Assembly: GCF_900167605.1 (NCBI RefSeq)
Contig: NZ_FUYH01000005.1
Location: 62,001 to 126,000, forward strand
Source of the DNA: Caloramator quimbayensis
GTDB taxonomy: Bacteria; Bacillota; Clostridia; Clostridiales; Caloramatoraceae
DNA: 64,000 bases
Reading direction: 5' to 3'
The first letter of the stretch is position 1. Each line of letters opens with the position of its first letter. The position numbers were made by a program, and so were the translations under genes. Shown piece by piece: positions 8,435 to 16,059 of the stretch. Below the pieces are notes generated by a model. The model saw nothing but the letters and a program-made list of their open reading frames with translations, was not told the origin of the DNA and searched no databases.

Positions 8435-8446
8435 GGAGGTAATAAA

Positions 8447-8890
8447 TTGTTTAAAAAGATTATTGAAAAATCCTTCGAAAAATCTCCATGGCTGTTTCAT
8501 ATTAATGCTGGTTCCTGCAATGCCTGTGATATAGAATTCGTTGCTACTTTAACACCTCGTTATGATGCGGAAAGGTTTGGATTTAAATTAACAGGAACTC
8601 CAAGGCATGCAGATATAATTGTTGTTTCAGGGCCGGTTACTGAACAGTCAAAGGATAGAGTTATAAGGACTATTGCTCAGGTTCCAAATCCTAAAGTTAT
8701 TGTAGCTTTAGGTTCATGCCCTGCATCAGGCAATATATTTGCAGGCAGCTACAGCGTTTTGCATACTCTCGATTATTATGTTCCTGTTGATGTGTATGTT
8801 CCAGGGTGTTCTCCAAAACCTGAAGCCATTATAGATGGACTTTATAAGGCTGTTGAGATATTAAAAAATAAAAGGAGGGATAATAAATGA
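8447..8890 (+). CDS. mbhJ: NuoB-like [NiFe] hydrogenase small subunit (MbhJ/EchC)
   Basis: 147 residues from TTG 8447 with GGGAGGT upstream. Cysteines C24 and C27 (GSCNACDIE), C91 (ALGSCPASG) and C121 (PGCSPKPEA) are the four ligands of the proximal [4Fe-4S] cluster, as in NuoB and group 4 small subunits. It passes electrons from the ferredoxin-like subunit to the NiFe centre. The length, without an additional C-terminal cluster domain, fits energy-converting enzymes rather than uptake hydrogenases. It overlaps the next gene by 4 bases. Confidence 0.95.
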   Translation: MFKKIIEKSFEKSPWLFHINAGSCNACDIEFVATLTPRYDAERFGFKLTGTPRHADIIVVSGPVTEQSKDRVIRTIAQVPNPKVIVALGSCPASGNIFAGSYSVLHTLDYYVPVDVYVPGCSPKPEAIIDGLYKAVEILKNKRRDNK

Positions 8891-9300
8891 ATTTTCCCTT
8901 CGTAAAGGAAGCGGTAAATTCTCTTTTTAAAAAGCCCAGTACAGAGAGGTATCCATTTGTAAAGAAAGAAGCACCTTTAGGATATAGAGGGAGGATTTTG
9001 TTTAAGAGTGATAAATGTATTGGATGCGGAATGTGTATTAGAGTGTGTGCACCAGGAGCTATAACTAAATCCACTAAAAAAACAGATGATGGTGAAGAAA
9101 TTACTATGAATTTTTTTATGGGCAGATGTACCTTTTGCCAGATGTGTGCTGATTTTTGCCCGAGAGGAGCCATTGAACTTACAAATGAATTTTCTATGAT
9201 AACTGAAGATAAAAGCAATTTAAATGTCAGCGGCACATTCATTAAAAAATTACCGCCAAAACAACAGGCAGGAAGTCAAACTATTAGTAAACAAGTTTAG
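8887..9300 (+). CDS. mbhN: NuoI-like two-[4Fe-4S] ferredoxin subunit (MbhN/EchF)
   Basis: 137 residues. Two classical cluster motifs: C44-x2-C47-x2-C50-x3-C54 (CIGCGMCIRVC) and C81-x2-C84-x2-C87-x3-C91 (CTFCQMCADFC), each followed by proline or alanine. It would take electrons from reduced soluble ferredoxin and feed them to the NuoB-like subunit. It is the last gene of the hydrogenase operon; a strong hairpin terminator follows 38 bases downstream. No other electron-input subunit (NAD(P)H-binding) is present, so ferredoxin is the likely donor. Confidence 0.93.
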   Translation: MNFPFVKEAVNSLFKKPSTERYPFVKKEAPLGYRGRILFKSDKCIGCGMCIRVCAPGAITKSTKKTDDGEEITMNFFMGRCTFCQMCADFCPRGAIELTNEFSMITEDKSNLNVSGTFIKKLPPKQQAGSQTISKQV

Positions 9301-9337
9301 CTTATAATATTATTAAATAATTTTTATTTAATAAAAA

Positions 9338-9372
9338 TTAAAAGGGATTAACCTTTGCTTAATCCCTTTTAA
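9338..9372. terminator. Bidirectional terminator after the hydrogenase operon
   Basis: A perfect 13-bp stem (TTAAAAGGGATTA pairing with TAATCCCTTTTAA) flanked by A-rich and T-rich runs. It ends the plus-strand hydrogenase operon and also lies at the stop codon of the small minus-strand ORF, so it can serve both strands. Confidence 0.85.
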
Positions 9373-9500
9373 TTAACCCAAAATATATATTCTGAATTTT
9401 CCATCTCTTCCTTCGATAAAGAACTGCTTTCGAGGTTTTTTATTATGTCTTCATTGCTGCATTGATTATTATTGTTGTTTTTGTTTTTTTCTCTATCCAT
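9369..9500 (-). CDS. Small ORF, 43-residue hypothetical protein
   Basis: Not a recognised family. ATG (complement of 9498-9500) is preceded by a good AGGTGG ribosome site at proper spacing, and the ORF ends at the shared terminator. The product is polar: it begins MDREKNK followed by an asparagine run, has a single cysteine and ends YIFWVN. It has no signal peptide or membrane helix. It lies on the opposite strand between the hydrogenase operon and deoC and fills most of an otherwise empty 350-base gap. Whether it is expressed cannot be told from sequence; the ribosome site and terminator make it plausible. Confidence 0.5.
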   Translation of the reverse strand: MDREKNKNNNNNQCSNEDIIKNLESSSLSKEEMENSEYIFWVN

Positions 9501-9647
9501 TAATACACACCACCTATTATAATATTTTTAATATATTATGCATTTATTAATTTAATATGTCAATAATTTAATGCGTTAATGCAAATAATTTATTTGAATA
9601 TTTTTATATTATATAATAAAATTACTATTGATGAGAGGAGGAATAAA

Positions 9648-10304
9648 ATGATAACTAAAGAATTTATTGCATCTATAATTGACCATACCGTACTAAAACC
9701 AGAAGCTTCGCCGGAGGACATTATAAAAATATGTGCTGAGGCAAAGGAGAATAATTTTGCATCGGTATGTGTAAATCCCTGCTATGTAAAATTAGTTTCT
9801 GAAAATTTAAAGGGAAGCAGTGTTAAGGTTTGTACTGTAATTGGTTTCCCGCTTGGAGCATCAAATAGTGAAGTTAAAGCTTTTGAGACTAAAAAGGCGA
9901 TTGAGGATGGAGCCGATGAAGTTGACATGGTAATAAATATCGGAATGCTAAAAGCGAAAGAATATGATTATGTAAAGAATGATATTAAATCTGTTGTAGA
10001 AGCGGCAAGGGGTAAAGCACTTGTTAAAGTAATAATAGAAACCTGCCTTTTAACTGATGAAGAAAAGGTGATAGCTTGTAAACTTGCAAAGGAAGCTGAA
10101 GCGGATTTTGTAAAGACATCAACAGGATTTAGCAAATGGGGAGCAAAGGCTGAAGATATTAGACTTATGAGACAGACTGTTGGCGATGATATGGGAGTTA
10201 AGGCATCGGGAGGAGTACATAGCTTTGAAGATGCTGTATCTATGGTTGAAGCTGGTGCAAGCAGAATAGGTGCCAGTTCTTCTTTGAAGATAATAGGAAG
10301 ATAA
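9648..10304 (+). CDS. deoC: Deoxyribose-phosphate aldolase
   Basis: 218 residues from ATG 9648 with GAGAGGAGG upstream (the frame is open to 9579 but lacks a ribosome site there). DeoC cleaves 2-deoxyribose 5-phosphate to acetaldehyde and glyceraldehyde 3-phosphate, the last step of deoxynucleoside catabolism. Motifs: IDHTVLKP at the N-terminus, [10 protein letters not shown], the Schiff-base lysine in DFVKTSTGF (K156), and GVKASGGV (K185). It is monocistronic here, bounded by terminators, with no other deo genes nearby. Confidence 0.97.
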   Translation: MITKEFIASIIDHTVLKPEASPEDIIKICAEAKENNFASVCVNPCYVKLVSENLKGSSVKVCTVIGFPLGASNSEVKAFETKKAIEDGADEVDMVINIGMLKAKEYDYVKNDIKSVVEAARGKALVKVIIETCLLTDEEKVIACKLAKEAEADFVKTSTGFSKWGAKAEDIRLMRQTVGDDMGVKASGGVHSFEDAVSMVEAGASRIGASSSLKIIGR

Positions 10305-10305
10305 T

Positions 10306-10347
10306 AAAAAAGAAGGTATGAATTTTAAATTTATACCTTCTTTTTTA
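10306..10347 (+). terminator. Terminator of deoC
   Basis: Hairpin AAAAGAAGGTATGAA / TTATACCTTCTTTT with an AT-rich loop, followed by a T-run, starting two bases after the deoC stop. Confidence 0.85.
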
Positions 10348-10419
10348 TTAAATCAAAAAAAGTAATATTTAAAATTACATTTTTGGAATATTATATATTA
10401 AAGCAAAGGGGGGAGTGTT

Positions 10420-12786
10420 ATGAAATATAAAAAGCTTACATCAGATGACTTAAAAATGGACTTTAGTTCACTTCCGATATTTGAGTCGAGTAAAGAAATT
10501 ACTCCTTTTAAAGAAATTATTGGGCAGCAAAGAGCTGTAGATGCAATTGAAGTTGGATTGTTAATGAATAAGAAAGGGTATAATATATATGTTTCTGGCA
10601 ATAATGGCTGCGGAAAAAGAAGCTATGTAATTAAAAGAATAAAAGAATATGCAAAAAAAATGCCTGCGCCTTTAGATTGGTGTTATGTATATAATTTTAA
10701 AGATAACAACATACCGTTGGCGATTTGGCTAAAGTCTGGTACATCAGTTAAATTCAAAGATGATGTAAGTAATTTAATCGATAGTCTATTTTACGAAGTG
10801 CCGGATTTTTTTTCAAACGAAGATTATGAAAAGAAAAGAAATGACATAATTGATATTTATCAAAAGGAAATATTGAAATATGTAGATAAATTATATGATA
10901 TCGCAAAATATAAAGGCTTTAATGTAAAAAGCACAGGTGAAGGCTTTGCTTTTATACCTCTTATTAACGGAACTGATGAAATGACTGAGAGACAATATAA
11001 TGAGCTGTCTGAGGATGAAAAAAATAAAATAAACGAAGATGTTTCAGAATTAAAAATAATTGCCCTTGAAGCAATTAGAAAAAGCAAGCAGCTAAAGAAA
11101 GAGATGAAGGATAAACTTAAAAAATTAGATGATGATGCATGTATAGAATTGATAGGAAGTAAAATTGACGATCTTATAAAAGAATACGGGTACAATCCTA
11201 AGATAACTGATTATCTTAAAGATATGCAGAAAGATATAACTGAAAACATTGATGCATTTATGGATGGAGATGAAGCTAATGAAAAATATGATGAGGAATT
11301 TTATAAAAGGTATTATGTAAATGTAATAGTATCTCATGATAAAAATGAAGGGGCTCCGGTGATTTTTGAAGATGAGCCAGAATTTCATAATCTGATTGGA
11401 ATTATAGAATATGAAAATAAACAGGGAATGATGGTCACGGATTTTACAATGATTAAAGCAGGAAGTCTTCACAAAGCTAACGGTGGCTTTATCGTTATTG
11501 ATGCTCTTAAGCTTTTATCAAGCTATAAGGGATGGAATGCTTTAAAAAACAGTCTAATATCAAATTATATTTCTATTGAAAATCTAAAAAACCAATTCGA
11601 TATAATTCCACTATCGACATTAGAACCAGAAAATATTCCTCTTGATATAAAGGTGATTTTGCTTGGAACTCCTTTTATATATTATCTTTTGTTTAATTAT
11701 GATGAAGAATTTAGGGAACTGTTTAAAATAAAGGCTGATTTTGAAGATGAAATAAAAAATAATAATGGAGAAATTTTAAAATTCCTTGGATTTATAAGCA
11801 ATTATTGTGATGAAAATAATGTACTTCCAATCAGCAGGGATGGCATAATTGAAATAATAAAGTATTCTTCAAGAATAGCAGAGAGCAGGAATTATTTAAC
11901 TGCATCCTTTGATAAAATAGTAGATATTATAGATCTTGCGGATTCAAATGCAAAATTAAATTCTCAGAAGAATATAACAAAGATAAATGTCGGCAGTGCA
12001 ATTTCTTCTATGGAAAAAAGACATGGGATTATTAGAGATAAACTCCTTAATATGTATAAAGAGGGCAAATATATAATCAATCTTGAGGGCTTAAAAGTTG
12101 GAGAAATAAATGGCTTGGCGGTAATAGACTATGGGGATTTCGCTTTTGGAAAGCAAAACAGAATAACAGTTACAACTTTTGCTGGTAGAAACGGAATAAT
12201 CAATATTGAAAGAGAAACAAAAATGAGCGGAAATATTCACAGCAAGGGAGTACTTATATTATCTGGATATATTGGGGAAACCTTTGGACAGGATATACCT
12301 ATATCCTTTAATGCAAACATCTGCTTTGAACAGATGTATGGTGAAATAGATGGCGACAGCGCGTCATCTGCAGAGCTTATTGCGCTTATATCCAGCCTTT
12401 CAGATATACCAATAAAGCAAAATATAGCTGTAACCGGTTCTGTAAATCAAAGAGGAGAGATACAGCCCGTTGGAAAAGTAAATGAAAAAATCGAAGGATT
12501 TTATGATATATGTAAAATCTACGGAATTAAAAACTGTGGAGTAATAATACCCTATTCAAATATAGATGAGCTTGTATTAAAGGATGCAGTCATTGAAGCA
12601 GTTGACAAAGAAGAGTTTTCTATTTATGCTGTAAAAGATATTGAAGAGTGTATGGAAATTATGACTGATGAAAGTTTAAAGAGTGATGATAAAGTTTTTG
12701 AATTAATAAAAAACAGGATAAAAGAAAAAATGATAAAATATCAAAATGCATTTACAGCGGATAGACAAAAAAAGAAAAGCCATTGA
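10420..12786 (+). CDS. Lon-family ATP-dependent protease (LonB/LonC-like, AAA_32 type)
   Basis: 788 residues. An N-terminal P-loop YVSGNNGCGKRS (about 58-68) sits in an AAA core interrupted by a long coiled helical insertion (about 140-290), as in the LonC/YcbZ-like subfamily. The C-terminal S16 protease domain has catalytic S647 in the GDSAS motif and K690 in NEKIEG, 43 residues apart, the spacing of the Lon catalytic dyad. The usual Lon N-terminal substrate domain is missing and there are no membrane helices. It is monocistronic with AAGGGGGGAG upstream; its 3' end forms one arm of the ychF terminator. Substrates are unknown. Confidence 0.9.
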   Translation: MKYKKLTSDDLKMDFSSLPIFESSKEITPFKEIIGQQRAVDAIEVGLLMNKKGYNIYVSGNNGCGKRSYVIKRIKEYAKKMPAPLDWCYVYNFKDNNIPLAIWLKSGTSVKFKDDVSNLIDSLFYEVPDFFSNEDYEKKRNDIIDIYQKEILKYVDKLYDIAKYKGFNVKSTGEGFAFIPLINGTDEMTERQYNELSEDEKNKINEDVSELKIIALEAIRKSKQLKKEMKDKLKKLDDDACIELIGSKIDDLIKEYGYNPKITDYLKDMQKDITENIDAFMDGDEANEKYDEEFYKRYYVNVIVSHDKNEGAPVIFEDEPEFHNLIGIIEYENKQGMMVTDFTMIKAGSLHKANGGFIVIDALKLLSSYKGWNALKNSLISNYISIENLKNQFDIIPLSTLEPENIPLDIKVILLGTPFIYYLLFNYDEEFRELFKIKADFEDEIKNNNGEILKFLGFISNYCDENNVLPISRDGIIEIIKYSSRIAESRNYLTASFDKIVDIIDLADSNAKLNSQKNITKINVGSAISSMEKRHGIIRDKLLNMYKEGKYIINLEGLKVGEINGLAVIDYGDFAFGKQNRITVTTFAGRNGIINIERETKMSGNIHSKGVLILSGYIGETFGQDIPISFNANICFEQMYGEIDGDSASSAELIALISSLSDIPIKQNIAVTGSVNQRGEIQPVGKVNEKIEGFYDICKIYGIKNCGVIIPYSNIDELVLKDAVIEAVDKEEFSIYAVKDIEECMEIMTDESLKSDDKVFELIKNRIKEKMIKYQNAFTADRQKKKSH

Positions 12787-12806
12787 AAGCTTTGGCTTTC
12801 AATGGC
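12779..12806 (-). terminator. Terminator of ychF, formed by the 3' end of the Lon-like gene
   Basis: Perfect 12-bp stem GCCATTGAAAGC / GCTTTCAATGGC with a TTTG loop. On the minus strand it is followed by CTTTTCTTTTTTT, giving a classic intrinsic terminator for ychF. It includes the TGA of the convergent Lon-like gene. Confidence 0.85.
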
Positions 12807-12809
12807 ATA

Positions 12810-13907
12810 TCATACATTGAATCTAAATACAACTACATCTCCATCCTGCATTACATAATCTTTTCCTTCAGACTTTATTAATCCTTTTTCCTTTGCAGAA
12901 ACTTCAGAACCGCAGTTTATTAGAGTTTCAAAGGGAATAACCTCTGCCCTTATAAATCCTCTTTCCATGTCAGAGTGGATTTTTCCTGCTGCCTGTGGAG
13001 CCTTTGTTCCTTTCTTTATTGTCCAAGCCCTAACTTCCTTTGGCCCTGCAGTTAAAAAGCTGATTAATCCTAAAAGTTTATAACTTGCTTTTATAAGCCT
13101 GTTTAATCCAGGTTCTTCAAGTCCATAGTCCTCAAGAAATGCCTGCTTTTCATTTCCATCGAGGGAAGCTATTTCTTCTTCAAGTTTTGCACATATTGGT
13201 ATTACTTCAGAACCTTCATTTTTTGCATATTCTTCAACAGCTTTTATATACTTATTATCCTCATATCCATTAATAAGTTCATCTTCAGAAATATTTGCAG
13301 CGTACAGTACGGGTTTTGATGTTAAAAGAAAATACTGCTTTATTAGTTCTCTTTCTTCATCATTCATATCTAATGTCCTTGAGGGTTTTCCTTCTTCAAG
13401 ATGCTTATAGATTCTTTCCATAAATTCTAATTCTTCCTGAGCTTTTCTATCTCCTGAACGTGCAGATTTTCTCGTTTTATCCATTCTTTTTTCAAGAACT
13501 TCCATATCAGCGAATATAAGCTCGAGATTAATAGTTTCAATATCTCTTATTGGATTTACGCTTCCGTCTACATGTACAATATTAGCATCTTCAAAGCATC
13601 TTACCACATGTACAATAGCTTCAACTTCTCTTATATGAGACAGAAATTTATTTCCTAATCCCTCTCCTTTGCTTGCACCTTTAACAAGACCTGCTATATC
13701 GTAGAATTCTATAACTGCTGGAGTATATTTTTCTGGGTTATACATTTGTGCGAGTTTATCGAGACGATAATCAGGTACCGCAACAACACCTACATTAGGT
13801 TCTATTGTACAAAAGGGATAATTTGCAGCTTCTGCTCCTGCCTGTGTAATAGCATTAAAAAGGGTGCTTTTGCCCACGTTTGGCAAACCCACTATTCCAA
13901 GTTTCAT
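12810..13907 (-). CDS. ychF: YchF/Ola1-family redox-regulated ATPase
   Basis: 365 residues, the family's usual length. N-terminal G domain with P-loop [12 protein letters not shown], switch region YDIAGLVKGASKGEGLGNKF, and the NxxE-type base-recognition segment (AANISEDEL) that makes this family prefer ATP over GTP. A coiled-coil hairpin (about residues 130-170) and a C-terminal TGS domain follow. YchF binds ribosomes and is linked to stress responses; its exact role is unsettled. The start has AAAGGAAG upstream. It is the only minus-strand gene in the first 40 kb apart from the 43-residue ORF. Confidence 0.97.
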   Translation of the reverse strand: MKLGIVGLPNVGKSTLFNAITQAGAEAANYPFCTIEPNVGVVAVPDYRLDKLAQMYNPEKYTPAVIEFYDIAGLVKGASKGEGLGNKFLSHIREVEAIVHVVRCFEDANIVHVDGSVNPIRDIETINLELIFADMEVLEKRMDKTRKSARSGDRKAQEELEFMERIYKHLEEGKPSRTLDMNDEERELIKQYFLLTSKPVLYAANISEDELINGYEDNKYIKAVEEYAKNEGSEVIPICAKLEEEIASLDGNEKQAFLEDYGLEEPGLNRLIKASYKLLGLISFLTAGPKEVRAWTIKKGTKAPQAAGKIHSDMERGFIRAEVIPFETLINCGSEVSAKEKGLIKSEGKDYVMQDGDVVVFRFNV

Positions 13908-14069
13908 TTCTCTATCTTCCTTTCTTGACTTCGTAAAATAAAAATGCTGTGGATATTATTATCAAATAAATTATAAACTATAGCATTCTACACTGCAATA
14001 TTTATAGATGCAATAATAAATTTAATATTAAATTAAGAAGTATTAAATTAATTATTTAATTATAAAAAT

Positions 14070-14096
14070 TTGTAAACAAAGAAGGATTTTTATAAT
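14070..14096 (+). promoter_or_regulatory. Possible promoter of the dcw cluster
   Basis: TATAAT at 14091-14096 with TTGTAA at 14070-14075; the 15-base spacer is shorter than ideal. It lies 70 bases upstream of mraZ, just before the MraZ-box array. Confidence 0.35.
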
Positions 14097-14125
14097 TTGC
14101 ATAGAATAATATGATGTAGTGGTTT

Positions 14126-14152
14126 AAAGTGGAGCAAAGTGGAGTAAAGATG
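14126..14152 (+). promoter_or_regulatory. MraZ-box array upstream of mraZ
   Basis: Three 7-base units at exact 10-base intervals: AAAGTGG (14126), AAAGTGG (14136) and AAAGATG (14146), separated by AGC and AGT. This matches the AAAGTG(T/G)-N3 repeat reported as the MraZ operator in Mycoplasma and fits autoregulation of the dcw cluster. The last unit overlaps the ribosome site region of mraZ. Confidence 0.7.
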
Positions 14153-14164
14153 TGGTGAATTAAT

Positions 14165-14599
14165 ATGTTTATAGGGGAATATCAACATGCACTCGATACA
14201 AAAAATAGAATTATAATACCTTCAAAATTCAGAGAAGAACTTGGTAATTCCTTTGTAATTACTAAGGGCCTTGATGGATGCCTCTATTGCTATCCTATGG
14301 AGGAGTGGAAAAAACTTGAGGAAAAGCTGAAATCTCTTCCGCTAACCAATAAGGATGCAAGGGCTTTTGTCAGGTTTTTCTTTTCAGGTGCTGCTGATAT
14401 TGAAATTGATAAACAAGGAAGAGCTTTGATTCCACAAAATTTAATTGAATATGCTAATATCGTTAAGGATATAGTAAGTATAGGAGTTTCTACGCGAATT
14501 GAAATATGGAGTAAGGAAAAATGGGATGAATACAATACACAAAATATAAATTATGAAGAGATAGCTGAGAAAATGTCAAACCTTGGAATAGGAATATAA
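14165..14599 (+). CDS. mraZ: MraZ, transcriptional regulator of the dcw cluster
   Basis: 144 residues: two SpoVT/AbrB-like half domains, each with the DxxxR core ([19 protein letters not shown] and [16 protein letters not shown]). The protein forms rings and binds short direct repeats upstream of its own gene. It is first in the dcw cluster, 19 bases before rsmH. The operator array described just upstream (14126-14152) supports autoregulation. Length is normal. Confidence 0.97.
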   Translation: MFIGEYQHALDTKNRIIIPSKFREELGNSFVITKGLDGCLYCYPMEEWKKLEEKLKSLPLTNKDARAFVRFFFSGAADIEIDKQGRALIPQNLIEYANIVKDIVSIGVSTRIEIWSKEKWDEYNTQNINYEEIAEKMSNLGIGI

Positions 14600-14618
14600 T
14601 ATAAAAAAGGATGATACT

Positions 14619-15551
14619 ATGGAATTTAAACATAAATCTGTGCTTCTTAACGAATGTATAAATGGTTTAGATATTAAAAAAAATGGAATATATGTAGATG
14701 GTACTTTAGGAGGAGCAGGGCATTCAAAAGAGATTCTAAACCTTCTCAACAAAGAAGGACTGCTTATAGGCATAGATCAGGACATGAATGCTATTAGGGC
14801 ATCCCAAAATAGGCTTTCTGAGTTTTCAAATGTTACCTTTGTTCATGACAATTTTTGCAATATAAAGCATATATTAGATGACTTAAATATTGATTTTGTA
14901 GATGGGATATTGCTTGATTTAGGCGTATCATCTCATCAATTAGATGAACCTGAAAGGGGTTTTAGCTACATGAATGATGCTCCCCTCGATATGAGAATGA
15001 ATAATGACAATGACTTTACTGCAGAGGATGTTGTGAATGGATATTCAAAGGAGGAACTTGAAAGAGTTATAAGAGAATATGGCGAAGAGAAGTGGGCCAA
15101 AAGAATTGCTGAATTTATAGTTAAAGAGAGACAAAAGAAAGACATAAAAACTACTTTTGAACTGGTTGATATTATAAAGGCTGCTATTCCAGCATCGGCA
15201 AGACGAGAAGGTCCCCATCCAGCAAAAAGAACCTTTCAGGCTATAAGAATCGAAGTAAATAAGGAAATTGAAATTTTAGAAAAAGCTGTTAATGATTGTA
15301 TTGACGTATTAAAAAAGGATGGGAGGTTATGCATTATAACTTTTCATTCCCTTGAAGATAGAATAGTAAAGAATGTTTTTAAAAAAAGAGAAAATCCGTG
15401 CACATGTCCTCCGAATTTTCCGGTGTGTGTTTGTAATAAAAGGCCAGAAATTAAGGTTATTACTAAAAAACCAGTATTGCCTTCAGAAGATGAGCTTTTA
15501 GAAAATCCAAGATCAAGAAGTGCAAAGCTTAGAATTGCAGAAAAATTATAG
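14619..15551 (+). CDS. rsmH: 16S rRNA (cytosine(1402)-N4)-methyltransferase
   Basis: 310 residues. RsmH (MraW) methylates C1402 in the decoding site of 16S rRNA using SAM. The SAM-binding loop GTLGGAGHS, the catalytic region [20 protein letters not shown], and the C-terminal [11 protein letters not shown] segment are all present, followed by a cysteine-rich loop ([13 protein letters not shown]). Second gene of the dcw cluster, typical position between mraZ and ftsL. Confidence 0.98.
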   Translation: MEFKHKSVLLNECINGLDIKKNGIYVDGTLGGAGHSKEILNLLNKEGLLIGIDQDMNAIRASQNRLSEFSNVTFVHDNFCNIKHILDDLNIDFVDGILLDLGVSSHQLDEPERGFSYMNDAPLDMRMNNDNDFTAEDVVNGYSKEELERVIREYGEEKWAKRIAEFIVKERQKKDIKTTFELVDIIKAAIPASARREGPHPAKRTFQAIRIEVNKEIEILEKAVNDCIDVLKKDGRLCIITFHSLEDRIVKNVFKKRENPCTCPPNFPVCVCNKRPEIKVITKKPVLPSEDELLENPRSRSAKLRIAEKL

Positions 15552-15579
15552 GTTCTAAAGAGATGCGGGGGTGAATAAA

Positions 15580-16047
15580 TTGGTAATGGCAAATAATAAA
15601 AATCCTTATTCCTATGGAAATGTTGCATATGATTTTGAACCGGATATAATTAAAGAGGAGAAAAAAAGAAAAAATCCAAGGGTTAATAATAAAAAGAAAA
15701 CAAAAGCTAAACTGAAGATAATAGGATATGTAACGGTATTATTCCTTCTTTCGTTTTTGAGCCTTTGCAGATTTGCCGCTATAATAAAGATTACAAACAA
15801 CATTCATTCTATAAAAAAAGAAATTAAACAGGCACAAAAGCAAAGTGAAGATATAAAAGTTAAGATGGCAAAATATAACAATATAAAAAATATTGAAGAA
15901 TCAGCCATTGCTAAATATGGAATGGTTGTACCAGATAAACAGAATATAAAATATGTTGACGTAAAACCCCTCACAGCTTCTGACACTATGCAGCAGAAAG
16001 ATGATAAAATAACCTTTGTAAAAAGACTACTAGGATTAATATATTAG
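15580..16047 (+). CDS. ftsL: FtsL-like cell-division protein
   Basis: 155 residues from TTG 15580, chosen because GCGGGGGTG lies 6-8 bases upstream; GTG 15571 is an alternative. It has a basic cytoplasmic N-terminus, one membrane helix (about residues 50-70, YVTVLFLLSFLSLC), then a coiled-coil with a KIEE-type heptad pattern. The topology, size and position between rsmH and the class B PBP gene identify it as FtsL, a bitopic divisome protein that pairs with FtsB/DivIC and activates septal wall synthesis. FtsL sequences diverge strongly, so the name rests mainly on topology and context. Confidence 0.75.
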   Translation: MVMANNKNPYSYGNVAYDFEPDIIKEEKKRKNPRVNNKKKTKAKLKIIGYVTVLFLLSFLSLCRFAAIIKITNNIHSIKKEIKQAQKQSEDIKVKMAKYNNIKNIEESAIAKYGMVVPDKQNIKYVDVKPLTASDTMQQKDDKITFVKRLLGLIY

Positions 16048-16059
16048 GAGGGTATTTAT

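Noticed and set aside
13746-13928. Plus-strand ORF opposite the ychF start
   Set aside because: Antisense to the conserved P-loop region of ychF; composition not protein-like.
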